Below are positions 33,418 through 42,073 of a stretch of DNA of 64,000 nt, piece by piece; position 1 is the stretch's first letter; each line of letters opens with the position of its first letter. The notes under the pieces are model-generated. The model made no database searches. It was not told where the DNA came from and worked only from the letters and a program-made list of their open reading frames with translations. The stretch is from contig JADKDM010000013.1 in assembly GCA_016714565.1 (NCBI GenBank), positions 1 to 64,000 on the forward strand. Reading direction: 5' to 3'. The translations under genes were made by a program, and so were the position numbers. The stretch comes from Candidatus Villigracilis propinquus (lineage in GTDB: Bacteria; Chloroflexota; Anaerolineae; Anaerolineales; Villigracilaceae).

Positions 33418-34527
33418 ATGCAAAAAATATTCATCAGCTATTCACGCAAGGATATCGATTTCGCCAAAAAACTCGCGGGTGATTTGGAGAAATCCGGCTA
33501 CGATGTCTGGTGGGACATTACCGATCTGCGCGGCGGCGATGACTGGGTAAAAACACTGCCTGCCGCCATTGAGGCGAGCCAATTCTTTATTATCGTACTC
33601 ACACCGAATTCGATCAAATCCGAATGGGTGCAGAAGGAATACACCCAGGCATTAACCCTGCGCAAAAAGATCATCCCGATCATGTTCGAAAGTTGCGATG
33701 TTCCCTTCGCCTTGAACACGATCAATTTTGTTAATTTTATAAACGGGGAATATGTTGATAACTTCAAGAATCTTCTGTCTGCGCTTGGATACACGGGAAA
33801 ACCGCCTGTCGTAAGTCCTTTTGAAAGAGCGAAAGCTATTCTGCCGCCTGCGTTTCAAAAATATATCATCCCCGGCATCATTGGAATTGTTCTTCTGATC
33901 GTAGCGGCGTTTGTCTTCACTCAAAAGCCGCCAGCTCCGGCGGTTATCACATCAACCCCATCTTCCGTCCCTCCAACGGACGTTTTCACCTTCACCCCCA
34001 CCGACATCCCAGCAACGCGCACCTCTTCGCCAACTCCAACAATTACAGAGACCGCCATCGTCACAAAACAGGCATCGTTGACTCCCTCCGCAACAAAGCA
34101 GCCATTTGAAACACTGACTTACTGTGTCAATTCTTTGTATGCGAATACGATCAATGTGCGATCCGGCCCGGGCACAAATTATGCCGTTCTTGGAGAGCCA
34201 TTGAAGCTGAGACAATGCCTCACCTTCCGCGCTGTGAACGAGAATGAAACCTGGCTGCTCATCTCCCCAAATCAGGAAGACCCGGCGCATCAACAATACG
34301 AAGGCGGCTGGATCTTTCGCGAACTGCTTGGTCTCGGCTTGAGCGGCGCCATAGACTTGCCCGCTGTCACATTGACCGCCACCCCCACGCCGTCCAACAC
34401 ACCAACCCCGTCGGATACACCAACCATCACACCATCACCAACTCCAACAGAAACTCCTTCGCCGACGGAAAAAGCAACGGACACCCCGCAGCCAACCGAC
34501 ACGCCGGAATCAACACCAACACCTTAA
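33418..34527 (+). CDS. TIR-domain membrane protein with extracellular SH3-like domain and Thr/Pro tail
   Basis: 369 aa. Residues 1-130 are a TIR domain: KIFISYSRKD, DVWWDITDLRGGDDW, and SEWVQKEYTQAL, where Glu74 aligns with the catalytic Glu of TIR NADases such as SARM1 (WVHKE). A single membrane helix follows (about 145-166, IPGIIGIVLLIVAAFVF). Outside the membrane is a Thr/Pro/Ser linker, a bacterial SH3-like domain (about 220-305, NVRSGPGTNYAVLG) and an acidic TP-repeat tail. Topology suggests an outside signal passed to a cytoplasmic TIR. Role (signalling or defence) unknown; no partner gene seen. It is divergent from marR. Confidence 0.85.
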   Translation: MQKIFISYSRKDIDFAKKLAGDLEKSGYDVWWDITDLRGGDDWVKTLPAAIEASQFFIIVLTPNSIKSEWVQKEYTQALTLRKKIIPIMFESCDVPFALNTINFVNFINGEYVDNFKNLLSALGYTGKPPVVSPFERAKAILPPAFQKYIIPGIIGIVLLIVAAFVFTQKPPAPAVITSTPSSVPPTDVFTFTPTDIPATRTSSPTPTITETAIVTKQASLTPSATKQPFETLTYCVNSLYANTINVRSGPGTNYAVLGEPLKLRQCLTFRAVNENETWLLISPNQEDPAHQQYEGGWIFRELLGLGLSGAIDLPAVTLTATPTPSNTPTPSDTPTITPSPTPTETPSPTEKATDTPQPTDTPESTPTP

Positions 34528-34534
34528 TCAAAAT

Positions 34535-34564
34535 GAACGGGCTTCGCTTTTGCGAAGCCCGTTC
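34535..34564. terminator. Bidirectional terminator after the TIR gene
   Basis: GAACGGGCTTCGC, loop TTTT, GCGAAGCCCGTTC: a perfect 13-bp stem 8 bp after the stop. It has an A tract on the left and only weak T on the right, so it serves the plus strand less well than a classical site. Confidence 0.8.
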
Positions 34565-34699
34565 AACTCTCTCCTACCAATAAATTACCATTAAGTATTC
34601 TACAACTGTTCCCTCGAACAGGATGTATTCGATATTACTTATCCAAATAGTACACCAAAGCCATTTATTTCACAACCTACAAAAGTACTATTCCAGCGA

Positions 34700-35500
34700 C
34701 TACCTCACACGGGTGATGTTAATACATTTTGGGATATTGGTAGGGGGAGTGAACGCACAGCCAAACCGATACCCATTCTCAAAGCGAACGATGATCAGCG
34801 ATTCCGTCACCCCGAATTCGGCCACGGGACGTGTAACGGGCAGGCTATCCACATCGCTGCTCCATTCGAGGGTATAGACGCCTGTCGCACGGCTTGTAAA
34901 TCCATCCACCGGAATGAGCGGTTCCGGCACATCCTCCCCCTTTGCAACAGCAGACATGCCCTCCAGCACAAGCGCGTTCATATCCTGCAAGGCATCCTTC
35001 GCCTCGGGGGATATTTGCGAGAACCTGCCGCCGACCACGGCAACGATCAGAATGGAAAAAGTCACCTTCAACAAACGCGACAACCCGCTGGAAGGAGCAC
35101 GGCCGGTGGTATCAACCAGCCCTAACAGCCAGCGGAAAAAGAGTCCAAGCGGCAGGTAAATGATAAGGCGCGGCAAAAAGGTGAACAGGGAAAGGAAAAA
35201 AGAGGTCACCGCCTGCCTTTCTCCTGAATTGATGAAAGCCAGCAGGGAGCTTAAGAAGACAGCCAAAAAGCCGCTCCCGATCAAGCCCCAAAATGATTCC
35301 TCATCCCATGCAATGATCAACCCCATCACTGCCATGAACAGGGTGGTAAGGAACACCATTGCAACACGCCCAATAGGAAGATCATGCAAGGGAATCCCGG
35401 GCATGGACCAAACATTGATGAACTGGGAAATCAGTGAATAAGGAAACCCAAAGGCGAGGCCGATGATAATTCCATAGGTGCGGCGTTTTGAATCGCTCAT
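34700..35500 (-). CDS. Multispanning membrane protein of unknown function
   Basis: 266 aa from ATG at 35500 with CGGAGAAAAT upstream. About five hydrophobic segments occupy residues 8-155 (for example RVAMVFLTTLFMAVMGLIIAW and IYLPLGLFFRWLLGLV). After these a soluble domain follows, including LQDMNALVLEGMSAVAKGED and a C-terminal TRPVAEFGVTESLIIVRFEN beta-rich stretch. The order suggests a membrane anchor with an extracytoplasmic C-terminal domain. No family recognised. The 34565-34699 gap shows no further gene. Confidence 0.7.
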   Translation of the reverse strand: MSDSKRRTYGIIIGLAFGFPYSLISQFINVWSMPGIPLHDLPIGRVAMVFLTTLFMAVMGLIIAWDEESFWGLIGSGFLAVFLSSLLAFINSGERQAVTSFFLSLFTFLPRLIIYLPLGLFFRWLLGLVDTTGRAPSSGLSRLLKVTFSILIVAVVGGRFSQISPEAKDALQDMNALVLEGMSAVAKGEDVPEPLIPVDGFTSRATGVYTLEWSSDVDSLPVTRPVAEFGVTESLIIVRFENGYRFGCAFTPPTNIPKCINITRVR

Positions 35501-35689
35501 ATTTTCTCCGAGAATAACCCAACAGCCAAGCAAATCTTTCTGCAAAGACATGCCCGTGGTGGATACAGCACACCGCCCCCTGACTGTTTCGGGAGGCGCG
35601 GTTATTTGTTACCATGATACGTTGGTATGGTTAATATTAATTTACATAGCCTGTTATGTCACCCTACCAGCGTAGGGTATGACCCGTTC

Positions 35690-36730
35690 TTAATATCCAC
35701 ACCCGCTTTTTCTAAATTCATCCACCGGCATACCAAAGGCTTCATAGACCGGCGCGCCATCCCACTCCGCCGGAAGCGGCAAACCCAGCGCAAAGGCCGC
35801 GGTGGCAGCGGTATCCATTGTGAAAACCTGCGTGGAAAGCTGCCCGATGGGGACAATACCCGGGCCGCTGATGATCCACGGGATAGTCATATCATCGGGG
35901 ATGTTATAGCCATGAGTGGTGTCATGTCCGCCGTGATCGGAAGTGACAATAATCATGGTATTTTCATACATGCTTTTATTTTTCAGGGCTTGCAGGATCA
36001 AGCCAAACAACCTATCGTCCCTGCGATAGACGCTCAATTGCTCCCGTGACATCCAGCCGTTCTCATGGCCTGAGAGGTCGCCATTGGGGAAATGCACGAA
36101 CATGAGGTCAAATCCCTGCTGTATCTGACCAATGGCAAGCTGCTCCACTGTGGACGTGTCCTTGATCTTGTCTGTCTCGTCGATGAATTCAAAAAAATCG
36201 GTGCTGCCCGGTTCGGTGACCTGGCGCAGCTTTTCCTTGCCCACCACCATGGCGGTCTGCATCCCTGCCGCTTGCGCGAGATCAAAAATATCGGTACCAA
36301 GGGCGTACCCGTTTTGCGGCACATATTCATTCCAGCGGACAATATGCTTCGCGGGGCAGGTTCCCACCAGCATGGATGCGTGTGAAGGCAGGGTGACGCT
36401 CGGCATGATGGTCTGCGCAGTCAGAGTGTATGCTCCGCTTTGCATGAGCGCCATGACGTTGTTCATCTCCGCTGCCGAGATCGCGTCGGGGCGCAGGCCG
36501 TCAAAGCTGACGATAAGCACGCGCTCCGCTGCGGGCAGCGGAGTGGAGGTGATGGTTGGGATGGGCGTCTCTGTTGGCGGCGCAAGCGGAACCGTGGGCG
36601 GGGGTGTTTCGCTCGGGACGAGGATCTCTGTCGAAGCAGGAACAACTGTCGGCGGCGGAGAAGAAGCGAGCGTCCCACAACTTTGCATGAGAATCGCCGC
36701 AAGAGTCAAAATCCAAATACGTTTTATCAT
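35690..36730 (-). CDS. Alkaline-phosphatase-fold phosphodiesterase lipoprotein, paralogue A
   Basis: 346 aa from ATG at 36730. The signal peptide ends with lipobox LMQSC. A Pro/Thr-rich linker precedes the catalytic domain: LIVSFDGLRPDAI (metal Asp), catalytic Thr in PSVTLPSHASML, GDLSGHENGW, and TSDHGGHDTTHG (Asp-His metal ligands). Nucleotide pyrophosphatase/phosphodiesterase family, extracytoplasmic, substrate unknown. A tandem paralogue at 36749-37813 lies 18 bp upstream. The two enzymes share DLAQAAGMQTAMVVGKEKLR versus DLAHAAGLKTVMVVGKSKLR. Confidence 0.88.
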   Translation of the reverse strand: MIKRIWILTLAAILMQSCGTLASSPPPTVVPASTEILVPSETPPPTVPLAPPTETPIPTITSTPLPAAERVLIVSFDGLRPDAISAAEMNNVMALMQSGAYTLTAQTIMPSVTLPSHASMLVGTCPAKHIVRWNEYVPQNGYALGTDIFDLAQAAGMQTAMVVGKEKLRQVTEPGSTDFFEFIDETDKIKDTSTVEQLAIGQIQQGFDLMFVHFPNGDLSGHENGWMSREQLSVYRRDDRLFGLILQALKNKSMYENTMIIVTSDHGGHDTTHGYNIPDDMTIPWIISGPGIVPIGQLSTQVFTMDTAATAAFALGLPLPAEWDGAPVYEAFGMPVDEFRKSGCGY

Positions 36731-36748
36731 TAAAGTTTTAATTTCCAA

Positions 36749-37813
36749 TCATCGGCATGGATTCTTCTCATGCAATGTCAACATGGGCTGCCCGAATGCC
36801 GTGTAGACGGGGATGCCATCCCACTCGGGTTGGAGGGGCAGACCCAGGGCGTACGCGGCGGTGACGGCGGTATCGGTTGTGGAGATCACGAAGTTGAGTT
36901 CGGTCGGCACCACGCCTGGCCCGGAGGCGATCCATGGGATGCGGAAATCTTCGATCACCAGGCCGATATGATTCTTATCGTGTCCGCCGTGGTCGGCAGT
37001 GATGATGATCAACGTGGAATCCAACAGATCGTTCGCTTTGAGCGCGTCGAGGATCAAGCCCAGGGCCTCATCTCCCTGCCGCAAGACCTTCATGTATTCG
37101 CCGGACATCCAGGTGTATTTATGTCCGCGCAGATCGGGTCCGGCAAAATGAACGAACATCAGGTCGAAGCCCGCGTTGATCTGGACAACCGCCTCTTCAG
37201 AGATGGCAGGCTCGCCATAACGGATCTCAAACACATCGGTCGTTTCAGGCTCGGCCATCTGGCGCAGCTTGGATTTCCCAACGACCATCACCGTCTTCAA
37301 ACCAGCGGCATGGGCAAGGTCAAACACATCCACACCTTTGGAATACCCCATGTAGGCAAAATATTTATCGTAGATGATGCCGGTCTTGTCCATGCACATT
37401 CCTGAAAGCATGGACGCGTGGCTCGGCGAAGTGGAGGGGTAATCAATGGTCTCTGCCGAGGTGGGGGCATAAGCGCCCTTTGCCATAAGCTCCATCAAGT
37501 TGGGCATGGGCGCCAGCGGGATCGCATCGGGGCGCATTCCGTCATAGCTGATGATTAGAACATGCTTGATGCTTTCAAAAGACGGCGTGGGGGTCAGCGT
37601 GATGGTCGGAACCGGCGTCTCGGTTGGGGCGGGCGTTTCTGTGGGGAGCAGGGTTGTTGTTGGCGAAGCTATAGCCGTGGGGGCGGGCGTTTCGGTTTGA
37701 AAATAAACAGAAGTTACAACCGGCGCGGGCGACAGTGAATCGCCCCAAATGTTGGGGTTCGAGCCACATGCCGACAGGATGAAAACACAGAGTAAAAAGA
37801 TAGAGCGTTTCAG
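36749..37813 (-). CDS. Alkaline-phosphatase-fold phosphodiesterase lipoprotein, paralogue B, probable CTG start
   Basis: 354 aa. The frame before the inner ATG continues through a signal peptide (KRSIFLLCVFILSACG, lipobox LSAC) and a Pro/Thr linker, and ends at a CTG at 37811-37813 that overlaps the hutU TGA stop in a CTGA coupling. GGAG lies eight bases upstream. No ATG, GTG or TTG fits. The catalytic domain has YDGMRPDAIP, Thr in YPSTSPSHASML, and ADHGGHDKNHIG. Same fold and likely role as paralogue A. Confidence 0.75.
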   Translation of the reverse strand: MKRSIFLLCVFILSACGSNPNIWGDSLSPAPVVTSVYFQTETPAPTAIASPTTTLLPTETPAPTETPVPTITLTPTPSFESIKHVLIISYDGMRPDAIPLAPMPNLMELMAKGAYAPTSAETIDYPSTSPSHASMLSGMCMDKTGIIYDKYFAYMGYSKGVDVFDLAHAAGLKTVMVVGKSKLRQMAEPETTDVFEIRYGEPAISEEAVVQINAGFDLMFVHFAGPDLRGHKYTWMSGEYMKVLRQGDEALGLILDALKANDLLDSTLIIITADHGGHDKNHIGLVIEDFRIPWIASGPGVVPTELNFVISTTDTAVTAAYALGLPLQPEWDGIPVYTAFGQPMLTLHEKNPCR

Positions 37814-39471
37814 GATGACTTCTCCAACATGGGCATTTTCAACCCGTGACGTTTTGCCGCATCAATGGCAATTTGATACCCCGCATCAGCGTGTCGGACC
37901 ACGCCCATGCCTGGATCTGTTGTAAGGACTCTTTCCAACCTGACGGCTGCTTCGGGAGTCCCATCCGCAACAATGACCTGCCCGGCATGTTGACTATACC
38001 CCATCCCCACCCCGCCGCCATGATGGAAGGATACCCACGTGGCGCCGCCAACCGCATTGATCATCGCATTGAGAATGGCCCAATCTGAAATGGCATCGGA
38101 GCCGTCTTTCATGGATTCGGTCTCACGGTTGGGCGAAGCCACAGAGCCCGCATCCAAATGATCGCGGCCAATAACGATGGGCGCTTTCACTTTTCCACTG
38201 GCGACCAGTTCATTGAACATCAAACCAGCTTTGGCGCGCTCACCGTAGCCGAGCCAGCAAATGCGCGAGGGCAATCCCTGGAACGGCACTTTCTCACGCG
38301 CCATCTTCATCCAGCGGTGTAGATGCGCGTCATCGGGGAAGAGTTCCATGATGGCTTTGTCTGTGGTGTAAATATCTTCCGGGTCACCGGAGAGCGCCAC
38401 CCAGCGGAACGGTCCCTTGCCTTCGCAAAACAACGGACGTATATAAGCGGGCACAAAGCCGGGGAATTCAAAGGCGTCACTCACACCATTATTGAAGGCT
38501 TGCTGACGCAGATTATTACCATAATCGAACACTTCCGCGCCCGCGCGCTGGAAAGCCAGCATCGCCTTCACATGCGTGGACATGGAGTCCATCGCCATTT
38601 TTTTGTATTTTTCAGGGTCGCTCACACGCAATTGATTCGCCGCAGTAATGGACAAACCCGAAGGCACATAAAACAAAGCTTCATGCGCCGAGGTCTGGTC
38701 TGTGACCACATCCGGGATGATGCCGCGCGCAGCAAGTTCGGAGTACACATCTGCTGCGTTGCCGATCAGGCCAATGGATTTTGGAATTCCTTTTTGCTTG
38801 AATTCCTCCACGAGGGTCATGGCTTCTTCGAGATTATCCACAACCATATCCACATAACCAATGGCGCGGCGGCGTTCGGCGCGTTCGGGATCCACTTCCA
38901 CGACGAGCCCCACACCTTCATTCATCGTAATGGATAACGGCTGCGCACCGCCCATGCCGCCCAGTCCTGCGGTAAGCACGAACTTGCCTTTGAGCGAATC
39001 CCAGCCCTTGAGTTTAGCAAGCGCACCGAAGGTTTCGTAGGTACCCTGCAAAATTCCCTGCGTGCCAATGTAGATCCACGAACCGGCGGTCATCTGTCCG
39101 TACATGATGAGTCCCTTTTTATCGAGCTCATCGAATTTTTCCCAGGTGGCCCAGTGCGGCACAATATTCGAATTTGCGATCAAAACTTTTGGAGCATCCT
39201 TGTGGCTTTTGAAGATGACGACCGGCTTGCCTGATTGCACGAGCAGGGTTTCATCCTCTTCCAAATTCTTGAGCGACTCAAGGATGGCGTCGAAGGATTC
39301 CCAGTTGCGGGCAGCTTTGCCCCGTCCGCCGTAGACGACGAGGTCATCCGGCTTCTCGGCTACTTCAGGATCAAGATTATTTTGGATCATGCGGTAAGCG
39401 GCTTCACTGAGCCAGTTCTTGCAGGTGAGTTGTGTACCACGAGGGGCACGGACGGTGCGGGGGTTGGACAT
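37810..39471 (-). CDS. hutU: Urocanate hydratase
   Basis: 553 aa, the family's usual length. NAD+-binding LTAGLGGMGGAQPLSITMN, then DVVTDQTSAHEAL, GAEVFDYGNNLRQ, RICWLGYGERAKAGL and the C-terminal VSFHHGGGVGMGYSQHAGQV are typical. It adds water to urocanate in histidine breakdown. AGGAG precedes the ATG. It is separated from other hut genes in this window and coupled to the phosphodiesterase genes downstream, an unexpected partnership. Confidence 0.97.
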   Translation of the reverse strand: MSNPRTVRAPRGTQLTCKNWLSEAAYRMIQNNLDPEVAEKPDDLVVYGGRGKAARNWESFDAILESLKNLEEDETLLVQSGKPVVIFKSHKDAPKVLIANSNIVPHWATWEKFDELDKKGLIMYGQMTAGSWIYIGTQGILQGTYETFGALAKLKGWDSLKGKFVLTAGLGGMGGAQPLSITMNEGVGLVVEVDPERAERRRAIGYVDMVVDNLEEAMTLVEEFKQKGIPKSIGLIGNAADVYSELAARGIIPDVVTDQTSAHEALFYVPSGLSITAANQLRVSDPEKYKKMAMDSMSTHVKAMLAFQRAGAEVFDYGNNLRQQAFNNGVSDAFEFPGFVPAYIRPLFCEGKGPFRWVALSGDPEDIYTTDKAIMELFPDDAHLHRWMKMAREKVPFQGLPSRICWLGYGERAKAGLMFNELVASGKVKAPIVIGRDHLDAGSVASPNRETESMKDGSDAISDWAILNAMINAVGGATWVSFHHGGGVGMGYSQHAGQVIVADGTPEAAVRLERVLTTDPGMGVVRHADAGYQIAIDAAKRHGLKMPMLEKSS

Positions 39472-39512
39472 CCTAGACTCCTATAATATTGAGTGTCAGT
39501 ATTGAGTTTATT

Positions 39513-40322
39513 TTACAGCCCCAGCAGCTTGACCGAGATAATGACACTGTTTACATCAATAGACAATTGCGTCGTGTAATCTTTCAGGTAGGTAAATGTA
39601 ATCCGGGTGAGAGTGTCGGCAGTAGGCTTGAAAAAAATGGCTGTCATATAGAACGGGATCACCCCATCCTGCCCATCGCTGAGCGAGAACTGCCCGCCAA
39701 TTTCTACCACTTCGACAGTATTCACGGTTTCATAGATCTGGGCCGTATCCACTCGAAAGCCTGGAATCACGCCGGAGGTTTCCAATTCCCGCGCCAATTC
39801 GCCCATGCTCGATTCATTCAGAGACAGGGTATCCTGGGAGTCCCATCTGACCGTTGAAAAGCCGAACAGAAAATTCTTTTCGATATCAGGCCGCAGAGCG
39901 TAGGAATGCAGCTGACTAAACCCAGCTTCATAGGCACTCACGTCATAATCCATCTGCCCCAATAGCAGGGAATTCTTCGCCGTATCCCTGGAATATGCAT
40001 CATTGAACTCTTCCGAGTTGGGGCGTACGGTCAGCCAGCCCTTCGGGAAGGTCACTTCATATCCGCCGGAGATATGGGTGAATTTTACGGAACCATCCGG
40101 CAGTTTTTCAAGGTTGGTCTCGTTCACGGTGGGCAGCGTGGGCGTAGGAGACTGTCCGATTGGCGCGGCGGCGGTCTGTGTTGTGGCGGCACTCACCGTC
40201 TGCACGATAGCCGTTGAAAGCGAATTCTGGTCGATCTGTGGCGGCTGGCTTGCGCCAGGAATAACACAAGCTGCCACAGATGCAAAGATCATACTGATCG
40301 CGAGGAAATATTTGATTTTCAT
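39513..40322 (-). CDS. Lipoprotein of unknown function, paralogue 1
   Basis: 269 aa from ATG at 40322. Signal peptide with lipobox VAAC, then a Thr/Gln/Pro linker. The mature domain contains LPDGSVKFTHISGGYEVTF and PKGWLTVRPNSEEFNDAY, matching paralogue 2 (40491-41363). It ends in a beta-rich ITFTYLKDYTTQLSIDV. The shared GYE-T-P-GWL--R-NS-E block resembles a secreted PsbP-like domain, but no family is certain. Extracytoplasmic, lipid-anchored. Confidence 0.75.
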   Translation of the reverse strand: MKIKYFLAISMIFASVAACVIPGASQPPQIDQNSLSTAIVQTVSAATTQTAAAPIGQSPTPTLPTVNETNLEKLPDGSVKFTHISGGYEVTFPKGWLTVRPNSEEFNDAYSRDTAKNSLLLGQMDYDVSAYEAGFSQLHSYALRPDIEKNFLFGFSTVRWDSQDTLSLNESSMGELARELETSGVIPGFRVDTAQIYETVNTVEVVEIGGQFSLSDGQDGVIPFYMTAIFFKPTADTLTRITFTYLKDYTTQLSIDVNSVIISVKLLGL

Positions 40323-40490
40323 TGCCTTACTCCCATCCACTTATCGGCTCACAATACAAGAACCAGCGCTCCTCCCTCAAGGCCCCTCCACGACAAACGG
40401 AAATAAGTAAAGTGAGCTGTAAAACTACACGACCTGTCGCAGTACGCTGACCACACTGCATACAGTATGGACATTGAATATTCTTCTTTC

Positions 40491-41363
40491 CTATTTTTCA
40501 ACTTTGAGAGTCTCGATCATCGCGTCAAACTGGGGGAGGACGGCCTGCTTTAATTCCTCTGTGGTTGTAAGCGTGACCATCAGGGTGCCGACACGGGTCT
40601 TGATGAAAACCTGCTTCTGGAACAGCTCAACCGCCACGCCGTCCACAGTTGTGACCGGGGTTTTGGATGTGATCACACCGGTCGGGACTCCGCCGGCAGT
40701 AGTGACGAGTTCGGCGGCGGTCACTTCCAGTCCGGCGAGCGCGTCGAGCAGGGCTTCAGCTTCAGCCTTCAAGTCCTCATCATTTTCCAGAGACATCTCT
40801 TTCTTTTCATCCCAATAGAAATTGATATTGGTGACGAAATCTATTTCCGTGTGCCCTTCCTGAATATCGAGGGCGAAAAGGCGCAGTTCATCCGGGTTCA
40901 TTTTTTCAATGCTACTCAACGAGCGCTGCATGGCGGGGTTGGTCAATTCAGGGAGCAGCCAGGCATCCAAATATTCCTGCGAATTAATGCGGATGGGCAG
41001 CCAGCCTTGCGGCAGGGTTATTTCATAACCGGCCTTCGTATCTGTAAATTGCGCGGTGCCATCCTCCAGCTTATTGAGGGTGCTTCCTGAATCATCCATA
41101 TCCGGTGTGGGGCTGGGGGTGATGGTTGCGAGGGGTGCGGGAGTATGAGTCGGCTCAATTGTGGCTGTGGGCGCGGCTTGTTGAGTCTGTTCGAGGGCGG
41201 CGGAAACTGTTTCAGCCACCATAATTTCAAGCCGGGTATCAGCTGTCCCCAAGGGAGATGCGACCGGTGCGGGTTGTGAAGCGGTGGAAAGTCCGGGCAC
41301 AGCACATGCCAGGATCGTTGTCAAAAGGATCAGTGCAGCGGGCAATGCACGTCTAGTAGTCAT
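40491..41363 (-). CDS. Lipoprotein of unknown function, paralogue 2
   Basis: 290 aa from ATG at 41363 (CCAAGG nine bases upstream; another ATG at 41372 overlaps it). Lipobox ILAC, then a Thr/Pro-rich linker. The domain block LEDGTAQFTDTKAGYEITL and PQGWLPIRINSQEYLDAW parallels paralogue 1. The C-terminus TVDGVAVELFQKQVFIKT includes a possible Gln/Lys-rich strand. A tandem duplication followed by divergence is the simplest reading. Function unknown. Confidence 0.75.
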   Translation of the reverse strand: MTTRRALPAALILLTTILACAVPGLSTASQPAPVASPLGTADTRLEIMVAETVSAALEQTQQAAPTATIEPTHTPAPLATITPSPTPDMDDSGSTLNKLEDGTAQFTDTKAGYEITLPQGWLPIRINSQEYLDAWLLPELTNPAMQRSLSSIEKMNPDELRLFALDIQEGHTEIDFVTNINFYWDEKKEMSLENDEDLKAEAEALLDALAGLEVTAAELVTTAGGVPTGVITSKTPVTTVDGVAVELFQKQVFIKTRVGTLMVTLTTTEELKQAVLPQFDAMIETLKVEK

Positions 41364-41390
41364 GGTTTCCATCCTTGGGTATGAAAATGA

Positions 41391-41422
41391 AAAAGCCTCC
41401 CGGCAATTATAGCCGAGAGGCC
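41391..41422 (-). terminator. Terminator of the Rrf2 gene
   Basis: Minus strand GGCCTCTCGGC, loop TATAATT, GCCGGGAGGC, then TTTTTC. One mismatch in the stem. It lies 32 bp past the Rrf2 stop. Confidence 0.85.
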
Positions 41423-41453
41423 CTATTGAATTTATATTATTTTACAGTCAGAT

Positions 41454-41867
41454 CTATACGGGAACCTGTCCGTTCGTGACCATGTCTGCAAAGTTGGTAC
41501 CTTTCAGTTTTTTTACCAGATCTTCCTGCGCGTCACACCAAACCGGACGGAGCGGGCAATCTGCATCGAATGAACAAGCGCCCTGGTCGCCGACACATTC
41601 GTTGAGTTGAATGGGGCCGTCGATGGCTTCGATGACTTCAAGAAGGGTGATCTCTTTCGGAGCACGGGCAAGGGTAACGCCGCCGCGTGCGCCGCGTGAG
41701 GTATGCAACAGCCCCGCAATGGATAATTGAGAAACGATCTTGGCGAGGAAAGATGGTGGAATGCGTTGCTCTTCCGCGATCATACTCGTTGCTGTGCGGG
41801 TGTCACCGTTCTTCGCAAGATGGAGCACTGCGCGAACGGCATAATCTGCCTGACGTGTAATTTGCAT
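41454..41867 (-). CDS. Rrf2 family transcriptional regulator with cysteine cluster
   Basis: 137 aa. Winged helix N-terminus ITRQADYAVRAVLHLAKNG and recognition region EEQRIPPSFLAKIVSQLS, with GGVTLARAPKEITLLEVIEAIDG. The C-terminal cysteines are CVGDQGAC, DADC and VWC, consistent with an Fe-S cluster of the IscR/NsrR/RsrR type. It likely regulates a redox or Fe-S response. A perfect dyad at 41890-41902 may be its own operator. It is monocistronic with its own terminator. Confidence 0.9.
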   Translation of the reverse strand: MQITRQADYAVRAVLHLAKNGDTRTATSMIAEEQRIPPSFLAKIVSQLSIAGLLHTSRGARGGVTLARAPKEITLLEVIEAIDGPIQLNECVGDQGACSFDADCPLRPVWCDAQEDLVKKLKGTNFADMVTNGQVPV

Positions 41868-41889
41868 ACGAACCTCACTTAGAAAAATA

Positions 41890-41902
41890 GGTAAAATTTA
41901 CC
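41890..41902. promoter_or_regulatory. Candidate Rrf2 autoregulatory operator
   Basis: GGTAAAATTTACC is a perfect 6-1-6 dyad located 22 bp upstream of the Rrf2 start codon. Inference from position and symmetry. Confidence 0.5.
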
Positions 41903-42010
41903 GACAATCACGATTTTATTGTGAATTTTGTTTCAATGCAAGTGATAGAGGTCATGGATGAATTATGACCTTTTACTCTGAATTGAAAGAGGGCTGACTT
42001 TTGGGGGGAT

Positions 42011-42054
42011 CCAAAACCGCCTCACGTATTTTGGAATACGTGAGGCGGTTTTGG
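42011..42054. terminator. Long perfect hairpin, bidirectional terminator
   Basis: CCAAAACCGCCTCACGTATT, loop TTGG, AATACGTGAGGCGGTTTTGG: a 20-bp perfect stem downstream of the toast-rack lipoprotein gene and upstream of the Rrf2 region. A runs on one side and T runs on the other allow both strands. Confidence 0.88.
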
Positions 42055-42073
42055 ATATGCCGGGTTAACTCTT

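Noticed and set aside
33418..34527. Complete TIR-based antiphage system
   Set aside because: No partner sensor (STING, SIR2, Thoeris ThsA, Argonaute) is next to it, so only the single TIR protein is reported.
37735..37765. GGTTCGAGCC as a T-loop of a tRNA gene
   Set aside because: No acceptor or anticodon arm fits around it; it lies in the signal peptide region of the phosphodiesterase gene. No other tRNA-like cloverleaf was found in the window.
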